A stretch of 8,890 nucleotides of DNA from Patescibacteria group bacterium (GTDB lineage: Bacteria; Patescibacteriota; Minisyncoccia; Phycocordibacterales; PALSA-1337). Shown here in pieces: positions 1-5,626 of this stretch. The first letter of the stretch is position 1. Every line of letters starts with the position of its first letter. The position numbers and the translations under genes were made by a program. Below the pieces are notes generated by a model that saw only the letters and a program-made list of their open reading frames with translations, made no database searches and was not told the origin of the DNA. The DNA is taken from the NCBI GenBank assembly GCA_004298345.1, contig SCTV01000011.1, forward strand, positions 1-8,890, in the 5' to 3' direction.

Positions 1-1695
1 AATCATGGTGAGCATCCCCTCTTTTTTGGCCTGATCTTCTATCTGGTCACTCGTTGCTCCTTTCATCACCAGCTCTCGTATCGGAGCAGTCACTTTCAAG
101 ATTTCATGAATACCAATACGGCCACTGTAGCCGTCTTCGCTCTCTGGAGTCGGCTTTGGTTTATAAAAATGAATTTTGTCCCATGTCGCACTTTTATCAA
201 CTATTTTTTCCTCTTTGAGTGCCAAGAGGACTCGGTCCAGGTCGACAGATTTTGAAAGCGTTTCGATTTCTGCCTTGGTCAAAAGATATTTTTCTTTTGA
301 TTCACAAAGTTTACGAATCAGTCTCTGCGCGATAATCACATTGATGGTGGAAACGAGCAAAAACGGCTCGATCTTCATATCAAGCAAACGTGGAATGGCA
401 CCGGCGGCGGAGTTGGTGTGAAGGGTAGAAAGCACAAGGTGTCCCGTCAATGCGGCGTTGACCGCAAGAGACGCTGTCTCGTTGTCTCGGATTTCTCCCA
501 CCATGATAATATCCGGATCTTGTCGCACCAGTGTTCGTAAACCGACAGAAAAGGTAAAACCGATTTCTGGACGGACTTGGGTTTGATTGATACGAGACAT
601 TTGGTACTCCACCGGGTCTTCAATGGTAGAAATATTCACATCTGCGGTGTTCAAAATATCGAGCACCGTATACAGTGTAGTGGTTTTTCCCGAGCCTGTC
701 GGTCCAGTGGTCAGTATCATACCGGTGGTCTGCTTGCTTGCACTGTGAATGCGCTCGAGTCCTTCTCCATGAAAACCCAGTCCTTCCAGGCTAAATCCGG
801 ACACGTTGTCTCGGAGGAGACGCATCACGGTTTTCTCACCGTAATATGTCGGCAAAATGGACACTCGAAACGAAACTTTTTCTCCATTTAATTCTATTTT
901 AAAACGACCATCTTGTGGAAGACGTTTTTCGTCAAGTTTGAGACTCGAAAGCACTTTGATTCTGGCCGTAATACCAGCTTCGATATTTTTAGGCAGAATC
1001 ATAGCGTCATGAAGCAGTCCGTCGATGCGATAGCGCACGAGAAGCTGGGTCTCGAGAGGCTCGATATGAATATCCGAAGCGTTTTGAATGATCGCGTGTT
1101 TGAGCAAAGTATCTACCACGCGCACCACCGGCAAATCCTCTGCAATTTTCTTTAGATCACTCTCGCTGGTTGGCTCTGCGGTACCCCCACCCACAGACAT
1201 TTCATCTATTGTCGTGATCGCGGAAGCTTCTTTTTGAATAATGTCTCCGAACTCTGCTTTGAGACTCTTTTGGTATTGCAATATCGTGGACTTGATAGAC
1301 TCCACATCGGTCAGACGAGGCAGTATCTTTAAATGCACCTTTTTCTTGACGAAATCGATAGCGGAAAGATCATCGGTGTCGAGCATTGCCACTTCGAGCG
1401 AATCATCAACCTTTTTGAACGCTACGATGTTGTTATTTCGGGCAATCGGCTCGGGAATGAGGGATAGGACTTTGAAATCGAGTTTCTGACCTTTCAAATC
1501 TACAAAGGGAATGCCTAAAATATATGCCTGGATACGGCGGAGATTGTCGTCGGTGATTTTGCCGGCGCTAACTAAAATATCGCCGGTATTTTTTCCGGTT
1601 TTCTGTGCTTCTTCGTGTGCGGACTCAAAATCTGCCTTCGAAACAAGGCCTGAGTCGAGAATAAAATCCTTGAGTTGTTTTTGTTCAATATACAC
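1..1695 (-). CDS. pilB: Type IV pilus assembly ATPase, PilB/GspE family (C-terminus cut by window edge)
   Basis: Hexameric secretion-type ATPase expected to power pilin polymerisation at the cytoplasmic face of the membrane. I translated 565 codons, all open, running off the left edge; the family is usually about 560-580 residues, so only a short C-terminal piece should be missing. The N-terminal MshEN/T2SSE_N-like domain covers roughly residues 1-150. The ATPase core has Walker A GPTGSGKTT at 331-339 (Lys337), the Asp box STIEDPVEY with Glu359, Walker B DPDIIMVGEIRD with Glu401, and the His box near HLVLSTLHTNS. The zinc-binding tetracysteine region is degraded: only Cys464 remains and the usual second C-x-x-C is T516-P-E-S519. 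I chose GTG at 1695 because a TAA lies in frame at 1726-1728 and the only earlier start, TTG at 1722, falls inside the predicted promoter. No Shine-Dalgarno is visible. PilB is more likely than GspE given the CPR context; a PilT identity is unlikely because of the long N-terminal domain. Confidence 0.93.
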   Translation of the reverse strand, partial: MYIEQKQLKDFILDSGLVSKADFESAHEEAQKTGKNTGDILVSAGKITDDNLRRIQAYILGIPFVDLKGQKLDFKVLSLIPEPIARNNNIVAFKKVDDSLEVAMLDTDDLSAIDFVKKKVHLKILPRLTDVESIKSTILQYQKSLKAEFGDIIQKEASAITTIDEMSVGGGTAEPTSESDLKKIAEDLPVVRVVDTLLKHAIIQNASDIHIEPLETQLLVRYRIDGLLHDAMILPKNIEAGITARIKVLSSLKLDEKRLPQDGRFKIELNGEKVSFRVSILPTYYGEKTVMRLLRDNVSGFSLEGLGFHGEGLERIHSASKQTTGMILTTGPTGSGKTTTLYTVLDILNTADVNISTIEDPVEYQMSRINQTQVRPEIGFTFSVGLRTLVRQDPDIIMVGEIRDNETASLAVNAALTGHLVLSTLHTNSAAGAIPRLLDMKIEPFLLVSTINVIIAQRLIRKLCESKEKYLLTKAEIETLSKSVDLDRVLLALKEEKIVDKSATWDKIHFYKPKPTPESEDGYSGRIGIHEILKVTAPIRELVMKGATSDQIEDQAKKEGMLTMI

Positions 1696-1712
1696 AGTGT
1701 TCTTTGTACCTA

Positions 1713-1721
1713 AGTATACCA
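1713..1721 (-). promoter_or_regulatory. Extended -10 promoter of pilB
   Basis: On the minus strand the sequence TGGTATACT matches the extended -10 form TGnTATAnT. No good -35 hexamer lies 16-18 nt upstream, as is usual for extended -10 promoters. Transcription would begin near 1706, leaving a leader of about 11 nt before the GTG at 1695. The upstream repeat-protein gene could also read through into pilB. Confidence 0.5.
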
Positions 1722-1789
1722 AACATTACCCTTAAAAAGGCTTAAATACTGTGGACAAGTACAGGAAGATGCGAGAATGTAATCTTCGA

Positions 1790-3052
1790 CTAAAACTCCT
1801 CAAATGTAGCTGATGAGTCGCCCACTCGTAGAGGCACGGTACCAACAATAGTAGAGCCGTCTGCAGGACCCGAAATGGTGACTGTGTAGATACCGCGAGG
1901 AAGCTGTGTGCGAGCAGTGAGCTCTAGCTCTGCCGGGGTCACACGAGATACCGACGCGGAAAGAGAACAGGTAACCTGCTGTCCACAAGTGAGTGTGCCC
2001 GAAGGACCGGTGATCGAGACGAGACTTAGTGGCACTGAGCCGTTAAAACTCGCGGGAGCATTGAGCGCCACCTGCGAACGATTTGAAACTGAGCCCGGAG
2101 CTTGTTTTAGAAGCAATTCTGGGCCAATTGAAAATGAAAAAGCCGGAACAATAGTCACATACACATCATTACTCGAAACATACGTATTCGTCACAGAATC
2201 TAAGTACTGCACTTTGAAATAGTAAGATCCGACCGCCTCAAAACCGTTGGTGAGATCGCCTCCGGCTGAAATTTGTTTTGTACCAGACCAAATAGAATCT
2301 TGCGGAATATCCTGGACAGTTCCCTGCTTGTAAGCTCGTGCCTGGATCTGAGTAATGCCTGCGGGAAGATTTCTTGTTTTCCAATACAAATGGACTCTGT
2401 CTCTTTCGGTGGTAGTGAGGCGTGTTTCTCCCGAATCAGTTTCTGAGAGAGAAAGATTGACCTGCGGGCCGGCAAGATTCATGTTGGTGCCAATCACTCG
2501 TTCCCAGTCGAGCCAGCCAACCACATCGGATCCCCAAGAGAAGCCTCGAAACCATGTGTTGCCGGAGTCATCAGTAGTACCGATCACCGGATGAGTACTT
2601 CCGGAAAGTGCGATCCATCCGTCCCAGCCGTCGATACGAGTATTTCCAGTGCAATCTGGAATAATAGTTCCCGCACAAGCTCTCGCCCAGCCTTCGATAT
2701 GGTTAGAATTAAAACGAGCATTAGCAGAAACAGTGCCAGAGCCTCCGGAGACTACTGGAAAGCCCGAGAGTCCTCCAAACTTTATCCAACCAATATTTGG
2801 AGACCAGCCGTAGCCGACTACCGGACGAAAGCCGTCAGCACCTGTTGCTTGTACAGCCACGCCATAGAGTCCGGCGGAGCCTGAGTCATTTGATGAGTTC
2901 ATACTGACCCAGCCAATATTCGATGACCACAGATAGCCCGAGAGAGTGCCGACATCTCCCTGCGCCCTCACCTGACTAGTGTGATAAAAAGCTACCGCCG
3001 AGACAAAAAATATCAGTACTATCAAAAAACCCTGCGCGAGATGTTTCTTCAT
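1790..3052 (-). CDS. Exported Trp-rich repeat protein with C-terminal Ig-like region
   Basis: 420 residues, no enzyme motif recognised. Residues 1-30 form a signal peptide (Lys-Lys start, hydrophobic core 8-22, likely cleavage after VRA30). Four degenerate repeats follow: GYLWSSNIGWVS (39-50), GYGWSPNIGWIK (80-91), a split copy GWARACAG...DGWDGWIA (121-148) and GFSWGSDVVGWLDW (170-183), spaced about 40-50 residues. Residues 195-420 are Ser/Thr/Val-rich and look like two beta-sandwich (Ig-like) domains. Two Cys pairs, C126/C134 and C356/C362, could form disulfides outside the cell. I infer a surface or pilus-associated adhesin-like protein. It is upstream of pilB on the same strand with a 94-nt gap, which supports a link to the pilus but does not prove it. 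The ATG at 3052 sits only 6 nt after a -10 box, so the mRNA is probably leaderless. Confidence 0.85.
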   Translation of the reverse strand: MKKHLAQGFLIVLIFFVSAVAFYHTSQVRAQGDVGTLSGYLWSSNIGWVSMNSSNDSGSAGLYGVAVQATGADGFRPVVGYGWSPNIGWIKFGGLSGFPVVSGGSGTVSANARFNSNHIEGWARACAGTIIPDCTGNTRIDGWDGWIALSGSTHPVIGTTDDSGNTWFRGFSWGSDVVGWLDWERVIGTNMNLAGPQVNLSLSETDSGETRLTTTERDRVHLYWKTRNLPAGITQIQARAYKQGTVQDIPQDSIWSGTKQISAGGDLTNGFEAVGSYYFKVQYLDSVTNTYVSSNDVYVTIVPAFSFSIGPELLLKQAPGSVSNRSQVALNAPASFNGSVPLSLVSITGPSGTLTCGQQVTCSLSASVSRVTPAELELTARTQLPRGIYTVTISGPADGSTIVGTVPLRVGDSSATFEEF

Positions 3053-3058
3053 GTAGAT

Positions 3059-3067
3059 AGTATAGCA
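3059..3067 (-). promoter_or_regulatory. Extended -10 promoter giving a leaderless mRNA
   Basis: On the minus strand TGCTATACT is followed by just six bases and then the ATG of the repeat-protein gene. Initiation about 7 nt after a -10 box would place the first transcribed base at or next to the A of the start codon. The same core, TGCTATACTAT, recurs before the secreted protein gene at 7411. Confidence 0.6.
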
Positions 3068-3104
3068 AAATAAGTGGGATACTGAGTGTGGATAAAAGGA
3101 GGGC

Positions 3105-3221
3105 GCACAATTTTAAAAAGAATACAAAATAGAGTACGAGTATTTCTTTGGTAAGAAATCTCTCAAGTCTCGGCTACCCGCCTTGCGAAGCCTCTATTTT
3201 GTATTCTTTTTAAAATTGTGC
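3105..3221. repeat. Perfect 30-bp inverted repeat around a 57-nt centre
   Basis: Arms 3105-3134 and 3192-3221 are exact reverse complements over 30 bases. The centre (3135-3191) contains a 7-bp hairpin at 3142-3159 (loop TGGT) and a smaller nested hairpin at 3173-3191 (CGC/GCG inside GCT/AGC). As RNA, either strand would fold into a long stem capped by two branches. It sits between the divergent promoters of the repeat-protein gene and the zinc-ribbon gene. It could be a MITE-like element, a bidirectional transcription barrier, or a small RNA. I see no obvious target-site duplication beside the arms. Confidence 0.85.
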
Positions 3222-3267
3222 TTGTGGGTGGTGAAAATTCAGGGAATCCTTTAGCCAGATTAAATCC

Positions 3268-3296
3268 TTGACAAACGCCCCCCCCCGCAGTACTCT
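3268..3296 (+). promoter_or_regulatory. Sigma70-type promoter with a C9 tract in its spacer
   Basis: The -35 box TTGACA (3268-3273) is a full consensus match and is followed after 17 nt by TACTCT (3291-3296), a moderate -10. The spacer contains nine consecutive C (3278-3286). Transcription would start near 3303, giving a leader of about 50 nt to the ATG at 3355. A TTG start at 3268 would extend the gene by 29 codons, but it is itself the -35 box, so I regard that start as false. Confidence 0.55.
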
Positions 3297-3354
3297 CATA
3301 TTTGACGCTCCTTTCATCAACAACGAGACCACAACCTCAAACCAAGCGAAAACT

Positions 3355-3711
3355 ATGGGAATACGAGTAATAACTCACAACGGCAAGCATCCTGATGATG
3401 GTGGTTTGCGCATTGGCTACCTGGCCGATGACGGAACCCGCGGAAAAGTCTGGATCCCGATTGCCAACCCACCGAGCCTGGCCGCAATCATCGCAATGCC
3501 GGCCTACGTTCCGCCGAAGCCTCAAGTTCTGGCTCTCGCGACAGTGAGGAACCACCGGACATCAGCGGGGTTGTGCAACAGTTGCTGGGACCATGTCATT
3601 CCGGCGGACGGACAAACTGTTGAGACCGACTGGGGAAGAAAAATGATCTACACTTGCCCAGGTTGCAAGGCCCAGCTGCGGTCATTCGATGACCGGTGGC
3701 TCGGACATTGA
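3355..3711 (+). CDS. Small zinc-ribbon protein, function unknown
   Basis: 118 residues from ATG 3355; not a family I recognise. The C-terminal half carries two C-x-x-C knuckles, C74-N-S-C77 and C101-P-G-C104, 23 residues apart. That spacing is typical of a zinc ribbon and could bind nucleic acid or protein. The N-terminal half has a short beta-rich stretch (residues 1-36, many Gly and Asp) followed by a Pro-rich segment (PAYVPPKPQ, 49-57). There is no signal peptide or membrane segment, so it should be cytoplasmic. It is monocistronic: a promoter lies at 3268-3296 and a strong terminator begins 28 nt after the TGA. There is no clear Shine-Dalgarno. Codon choice (many GGC, GCC, CTG, ATC) looks more GC-ending than in nusA or the coiled-coil gene at 7479, similar to the orphan at 6436. 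The in-frame open stretch continues upstream to 3268 (TTG), which I reject as the start. Confidence 0.7.
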   Translation: MGIRVITHNGKHPDDGGLRIGYLADDGTRGKVWIPIANPPSLAAIIAMPAYVPPKPQVLALATVRNHRTSAGLCNSCWDHVIPADGQTVETDWGRKMIYTCPGCKAQLRSFDDRWLGH

Positions 3712-3739
3712 CCAACGACCTTGCTTGCCCAAGCACCAA

Positions 3740-3767
3740 ACCCGAGTGGAAACGCTCGGGTCTTTTT
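3740..3767 (+). terminator. Intrinsic terminator of the zinc-ribbon gene
   Basis: A 9-bp stem (3740-3748 with 3753-3761, one T-G wobble) is closed by a GAAA tetraloop and followed by a T-rich tail, TCTTTTT. It is a textbook rho-independent terminator just downstream of the TGA at 3711. Confidence 0.9.
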
Positions 3768-3784
3768 ATTGTAATTGTGGAGAA

Positions 3785-3847
3785 ATCCCCGACGGCTTGT
3801 CGCGGGGATGAATCCGCAAGAATGAAGATGAAGTCGGCGGAGCCGAC
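3785..3847. repeat. Pair of REP-like GC-rich palindromes
   Basis: Two hairpins lie 23 nt apart. The first pairs ATCCCCG (3785-3791) with CGGGGAT (3803-3809), and its interior can also form CGAC/GTCG. The second pairs GTCGGC (3833-3838) with GCCGAC (3842-3847) around GGA. Neither has a following T-run, so they are not simple terminators. They could be dispersed palindromes; copies elsewhere in the genome would be needed to show that. Confidence 0.5.
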
Positions 3848-3858
3848 ACAGATACAAC

Positions 3859-3944
3859 AAAGTTTACCTAGATGTCTCGCCTACTACCCGCCGAGGTACT
3901 CCGAGGGAACAGCTTGGTGCGGGGAGAGGACGAGACTAAACTTT
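3859..3944 (+). ncRNA. Candidate structured RNA: long interrupted stem with SRP-domain-IV-like tip
   Basis: The 86-nt segment folds into one long imperfect stem on the plus strand. Pairings in order are 3859-3866 with 3937-3944 (8 bp, perfect), a 7-nt bulge 3867-3873, 3874-3879 with 3931-3936 (6 bp), 3880-3882 with 3927-3929, an ACTA/GAG internal loop, 3887-3891 with 3919-3923, 3892-3895 with 3913-3916, a symmetric 4x4 internal loop (GTAC 3896-3899 against ACAG 3909-3912), then TCC/GGA closed by GAG. The tip layout (3-bp apical stem, 4x4 symmetric loop, GGAACAGC on the 3' strand) recalls the domain IV hairpin of bacterial SRP RNA, but the loop bases do not match the conserved CAGG/AGCA and the tetraloop is missing. 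No strong promoter is evident. The strand could be reversed, and it may be a cis-element rather than an RNA gene. Secondary structure is directly visible; identity is speculative. Confidence 0.35.
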
Positions 3945-4010
3945 ATTTCCCCACCTTGCTCGTTGACTTTATTCTTTATATTGTGATTAAATTAACCTTG
4001 GACAAGGCAT

Positions 4011-4260
4011 TGAAACCAGCACGGATAGTTCAGACTAGTTGGCCATCGGCATGGCCAGGCGAATTCGTATACTGAGTTTCATCAAAGGAAAGGACAGCCC
4101 ATGAGGAAGCAATCACATTGCTACCTTACGCCCGGATTCGGGTAACGCACGTGGGGCGGATGGTGTCACCCACCACCGCAGCCTGCTCTTCGGCCACCCA
4201 TTGAAGAGCGCGTTTGAACTCCGCTGCTGTGCACCCCATAGCAGCGGAGTTTCTCTTTTC
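4011..4260 (+). ncRNA. Candidate multi-hairpin noncoding RNA ending in a terminator
   Basis: This stretch has no convincing reading frame on either strand but packs successive stable helices. They are: a closing helix 4011-4019 with 4072-4081 (9 bp, one bulged A) enclosing 4026-4029/4034-4037 (loop TCAG) and 4040-4046/4051-4057 (7 bp, loop CGGC); a hairpin 4108-4113/4117-4122 extended by 4103-4106/4124-4127; 4131-4134/4139-4142; 4156-4165/4171-4179 (9 bp with one bulge); 4185-4191/4203-4209 (7 bp); and finally the 12-bp terminator hairpin 4217-4251. Little sequence is left unpaired between the later helices, and the series ends with a rho-independent terminator in the plus orientation, as expected for a stand-alone small RNA of about 240-250 nt. 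A possible weak promoter is TTGACT at 3963-3968 with an extended -10-like TGTGATTAA at 3982-3990. It does not carry the signature sequences I know for RNase P RNA or tmRNA. Confidence 0.4.
4217..4260 (+). terminator. Strong intrinsic terminator before the nusA promoter
   Basis: A perfect 12-bp stem (4217-4228 with 4240-4251) around an 11-nt loop is followed by TCTCTTTTC and more T-rich sequence. It ends whatever is transcribed from upstream and insulates the nusA promoter that begins 19 bases later. Confidence 0.85.
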
Positions 4261-4278
4261 TCAATTTTTGTATTTAGC

Positions 4279-4307
4279 TTGACAAGCGCCTTCATCGGGT
4301 GTATACT
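4279..4307 (+). promoter_or_regulatory. Near-perfect sigma70 promoter of nusA
   Basis: TTGACA (4279-4284) and TATACT (4302-4307) are separated by exactly 17 nt. This is the best promoter in the window. Transcription should start near 4314, which leaves a leader of about 125 nt before the nusA ATG at 4440. Confidence 0.85.
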
Positions 4308-4321
4308 TCTCCTTGTAGATT

Positions 4322-4352
4322 AGTTCGCCTTCACGGGCGGACTCGTTTTTTT
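4322..4352 (+). terminator. Terminator-like hairpin in the nusA leader (possible attenuator)
   Basis: Within about 10 nt of the predicted start of transcription an 8-bp stem (4322-4329 with 4336-4343, loop TTCACG) is followed after two bases by seven T (4346-4352). Most transcripts from the strong promoter could stop here after about 40 nt. An alternative pairing, CTCG (4342-4345) with CGAG (4364-4367) plus GTTTT/AAAAC, would open the 3' arm and the T-run, so a switch is possible. Because NusA itself acts on hairpin-dependent pausing and termination, autogenous control is a reasonable inference. Confidence 0.6.
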
Positions 4353-4439
4353 AATAAAACTAAGCGAGAAAGGTATCCTGGCAAAAGACCCATGTTTTGA
4401 GCCAAATTTTACACTTTTCACTTTTAATTTTAAATTGCC

Positions 4440-5615
4440 ATGTTCGATCTAAAAGTCATAAATTCAGTGCTTGAGCAGATGGAGGAAGAGCGAGGTATTC
4501 CAAAGGAAAAAACCTTGGAAGCTATCAAGCTCGCACTGGCCACTGCTTATAAAAAAGAATACGGTAAAAAAGGCCAGATCGTGCGGGCTGATTTTGACCT
4601 CAACACCGGTAAGACAGAGTTCTACCAGGTGAAAATCGTCGTGGATGAATCCAAGGTCATCATGGAAGATGAGGCCGAAGACAATCTCGAAAATGTAGAT
4701 ATGGAAAATGTGCGTGTGCGTTTCAACCCTGAACATCACATCCTTCTTTCAGATGCACAGAAAATCAAAAAGGGTGCAGCTCTCGACGATGAAATTATTT
4801 TCCCACTAGAGCACAAAGACGACTACGGTCGCATCGCGGCTCAAACAGCCAAGCAGATTATTATCCAGAAAATCCGAGAAGCCGAAAAGACTTCAGTGCT
4901 CGGCGAATACGGCAAACGTGAAGGTGAGATTGTAAACGGTACGGTCCAGAGAATGGAACGAGGTAATATTTTCATTGATATGGGACGCACCACTGCCATC
5001 CTCCCCTTTGAAGAACAGATTCCTGGTGAGCGCTACAAACAGGGTGAGCGAGTGCGTGGCTATCTCCAAATGGTAGAGGATGGCCAGCGAGGCGTGCTAC
5101 TCCGCATTTCTCGTGCACATCCAAAATTCTTGGCGAAACTTTTTGAAATTGAAGCGCCAGAAATTGCTTCGGGTACTGTTGCTATCAAAGCGATCGCTCG
5201 TGAAGCGGGCTCAAGGTCAAAGATTGCCGTAGCCTCAAATGATCCACACATCGACCCGATCGGCTCTATGGTTGGTCAGAGAGGAGTACGCGTATCCACA
5301 GTGATGAGCGAGCTTCATGGCGAGAAAATTGATATCATAGAGTGGTCAGAGAAGCCGGAGAAATTTATCGAAGATGCGCTCTCTCCAGCCAAGGTACTTT
5401 CGGTCAAGCTTGTTGCCACTGAAGGTAAAGCGCTAGTGGAAGTAGCTCCTGATCAACAGTCTCTCGCGATCGGTAAGGGTGGACAAAATGTCCGTCTTGC
5501 CGCAAAGCTCACTGGCTGGAAGATTGATATTCAATCTCAGCCGGTGCCAGCAAAAGAGACCCCAGAAGCTCCTGCCGAAACTGCTCCAGAAGCAAAAGAA
5601 AATAAGGCAGAGTAA
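4440..5615 (+). CDS. nusA: Transcription termination/antitermination factor NusA
   Basis: NusA binds RNA polymerase near the RNA exit channel and modulates pausing, intrinsic termination and antitermination. The 391 residues show the family's order: N-terminal RNAP-binding domain (about 1-150), S1 domain (about 161-225, starting GEIVNGTVQRMERGNIFIDMG), KH1 (about 240-300 with the VGQRGVR loop near 278-284) and KH2 (about 305-370 with the IGKGGQNVRLA signature near 344-354). The remaining tail is a Pro/Ala/Glu-rich low-complexity stretch; the acidic repeats of E. coli NusA are absent. The N-terminal domain has an Asp/Glu-rich segment around residues 75-90 (DESKVIMEDEAEDNLENVDM). Neighbours are not the classic rimP and infB; ppa follows after 149 nt. 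No Shine-Dalgarno precedes the ATG (the upstream bases are A/T rich). Control probably comes from the promoter at 4279 and the leader hairpin at 4322. Confidence 0.97.
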   Translation: MFDLKVINSVLEQMEEERGIPKEKTLEAIKLALATAYKKEYGKKGQIVRADFDLNTGKTEFYQVKIVVDESKVIMEDEAEDNLENVDMENVRVRFNPEHHILLSDAQKIKKGAALDDEIIFPLEHKDDYGRIAAQTAKQIIIQKIREAEKTSVLGEYGKREGEIVNGTVQRMERGNIFIDMGRTTAILPFEEQIPGERYKQGERVRGYLQMVEDGQRGVLLRISRAHPKFLAKLFEIEAPEIASGTVAIKAIAREAGSRSKIAVASNDPHIDPIGSMVGQRGVRVSTVMSELHGEKIDIIEWSEKPEKFIEDALSPAKVLSVKLVATEGKALVEVAPDQQSLAIGKGGQNVRLAAKLTGWKIDIQSQPVPAKETPEAPAETAPEAKENKAE

Positions 5616-5626
5616 TTCGCATTATT

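Noticed and set aside
3105..3221. CRISPR or IS-element interpretation of the inverted repeat.
   Set aside because: There is only one palindrome with no direct-repeat series, no cas gene and no transposase in the window.
3268..3354. N-terminal extension of the zinc-ribbon protein from TTG 3268.
   Set aside because: That TTG is the first half of a perfect -35 box with a suitable -10 17 nt later; the extension is low-complexity (Pro/Thr/Asn) and includes the C9 tract.
3696..4075. Overlapping plus-strand open frames after the zinc-ribbon gene.
   Set aside because: They read through a clear terminator and the hairpin elements, lack start signals and show no domain-like composition.
4011..4081. 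tRNA-like look: a closed 71-nt domain with a TAGTTCAG segment reminiscent of a D-arm.
   Set aside because: There is no 7-bp acceptor stem in the right register, no T-arm GGTTCGAATCC and no discriminator/CCA; treated as part of a larger structured RNA.
4083..4180. Possible RNase P RNA, because of AGGAAAG and GGTAACGC segments.
   Set aside because: The conserved P4 sequence pair and the 3' ACAGAA segment are missing, and the GGTAACG sits outside the expected loop.
4126..4239. A 37-residue minus-strand reading frame (ATG 4239, TAA 4126; begins MGCTAAEFKRALQWVAEEQ) with protein-like composition.
   Set aside because: Its start codon lies in the loop of the 12-bp terminator hairpin, there is no promoter or ribosome-binding site, and the same DNA forms several hairpins better explained as RNA. 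Conservation in relatives would reopen it.
4113..4295. A 60-codon minus-strand open frame opposite the structured region before nusA.
   Set aside because: It runs through two hairpins and the nusA -35 box, has a Trp/Arg/Ser-rich composition unlike a real protein here, and has no start signals.
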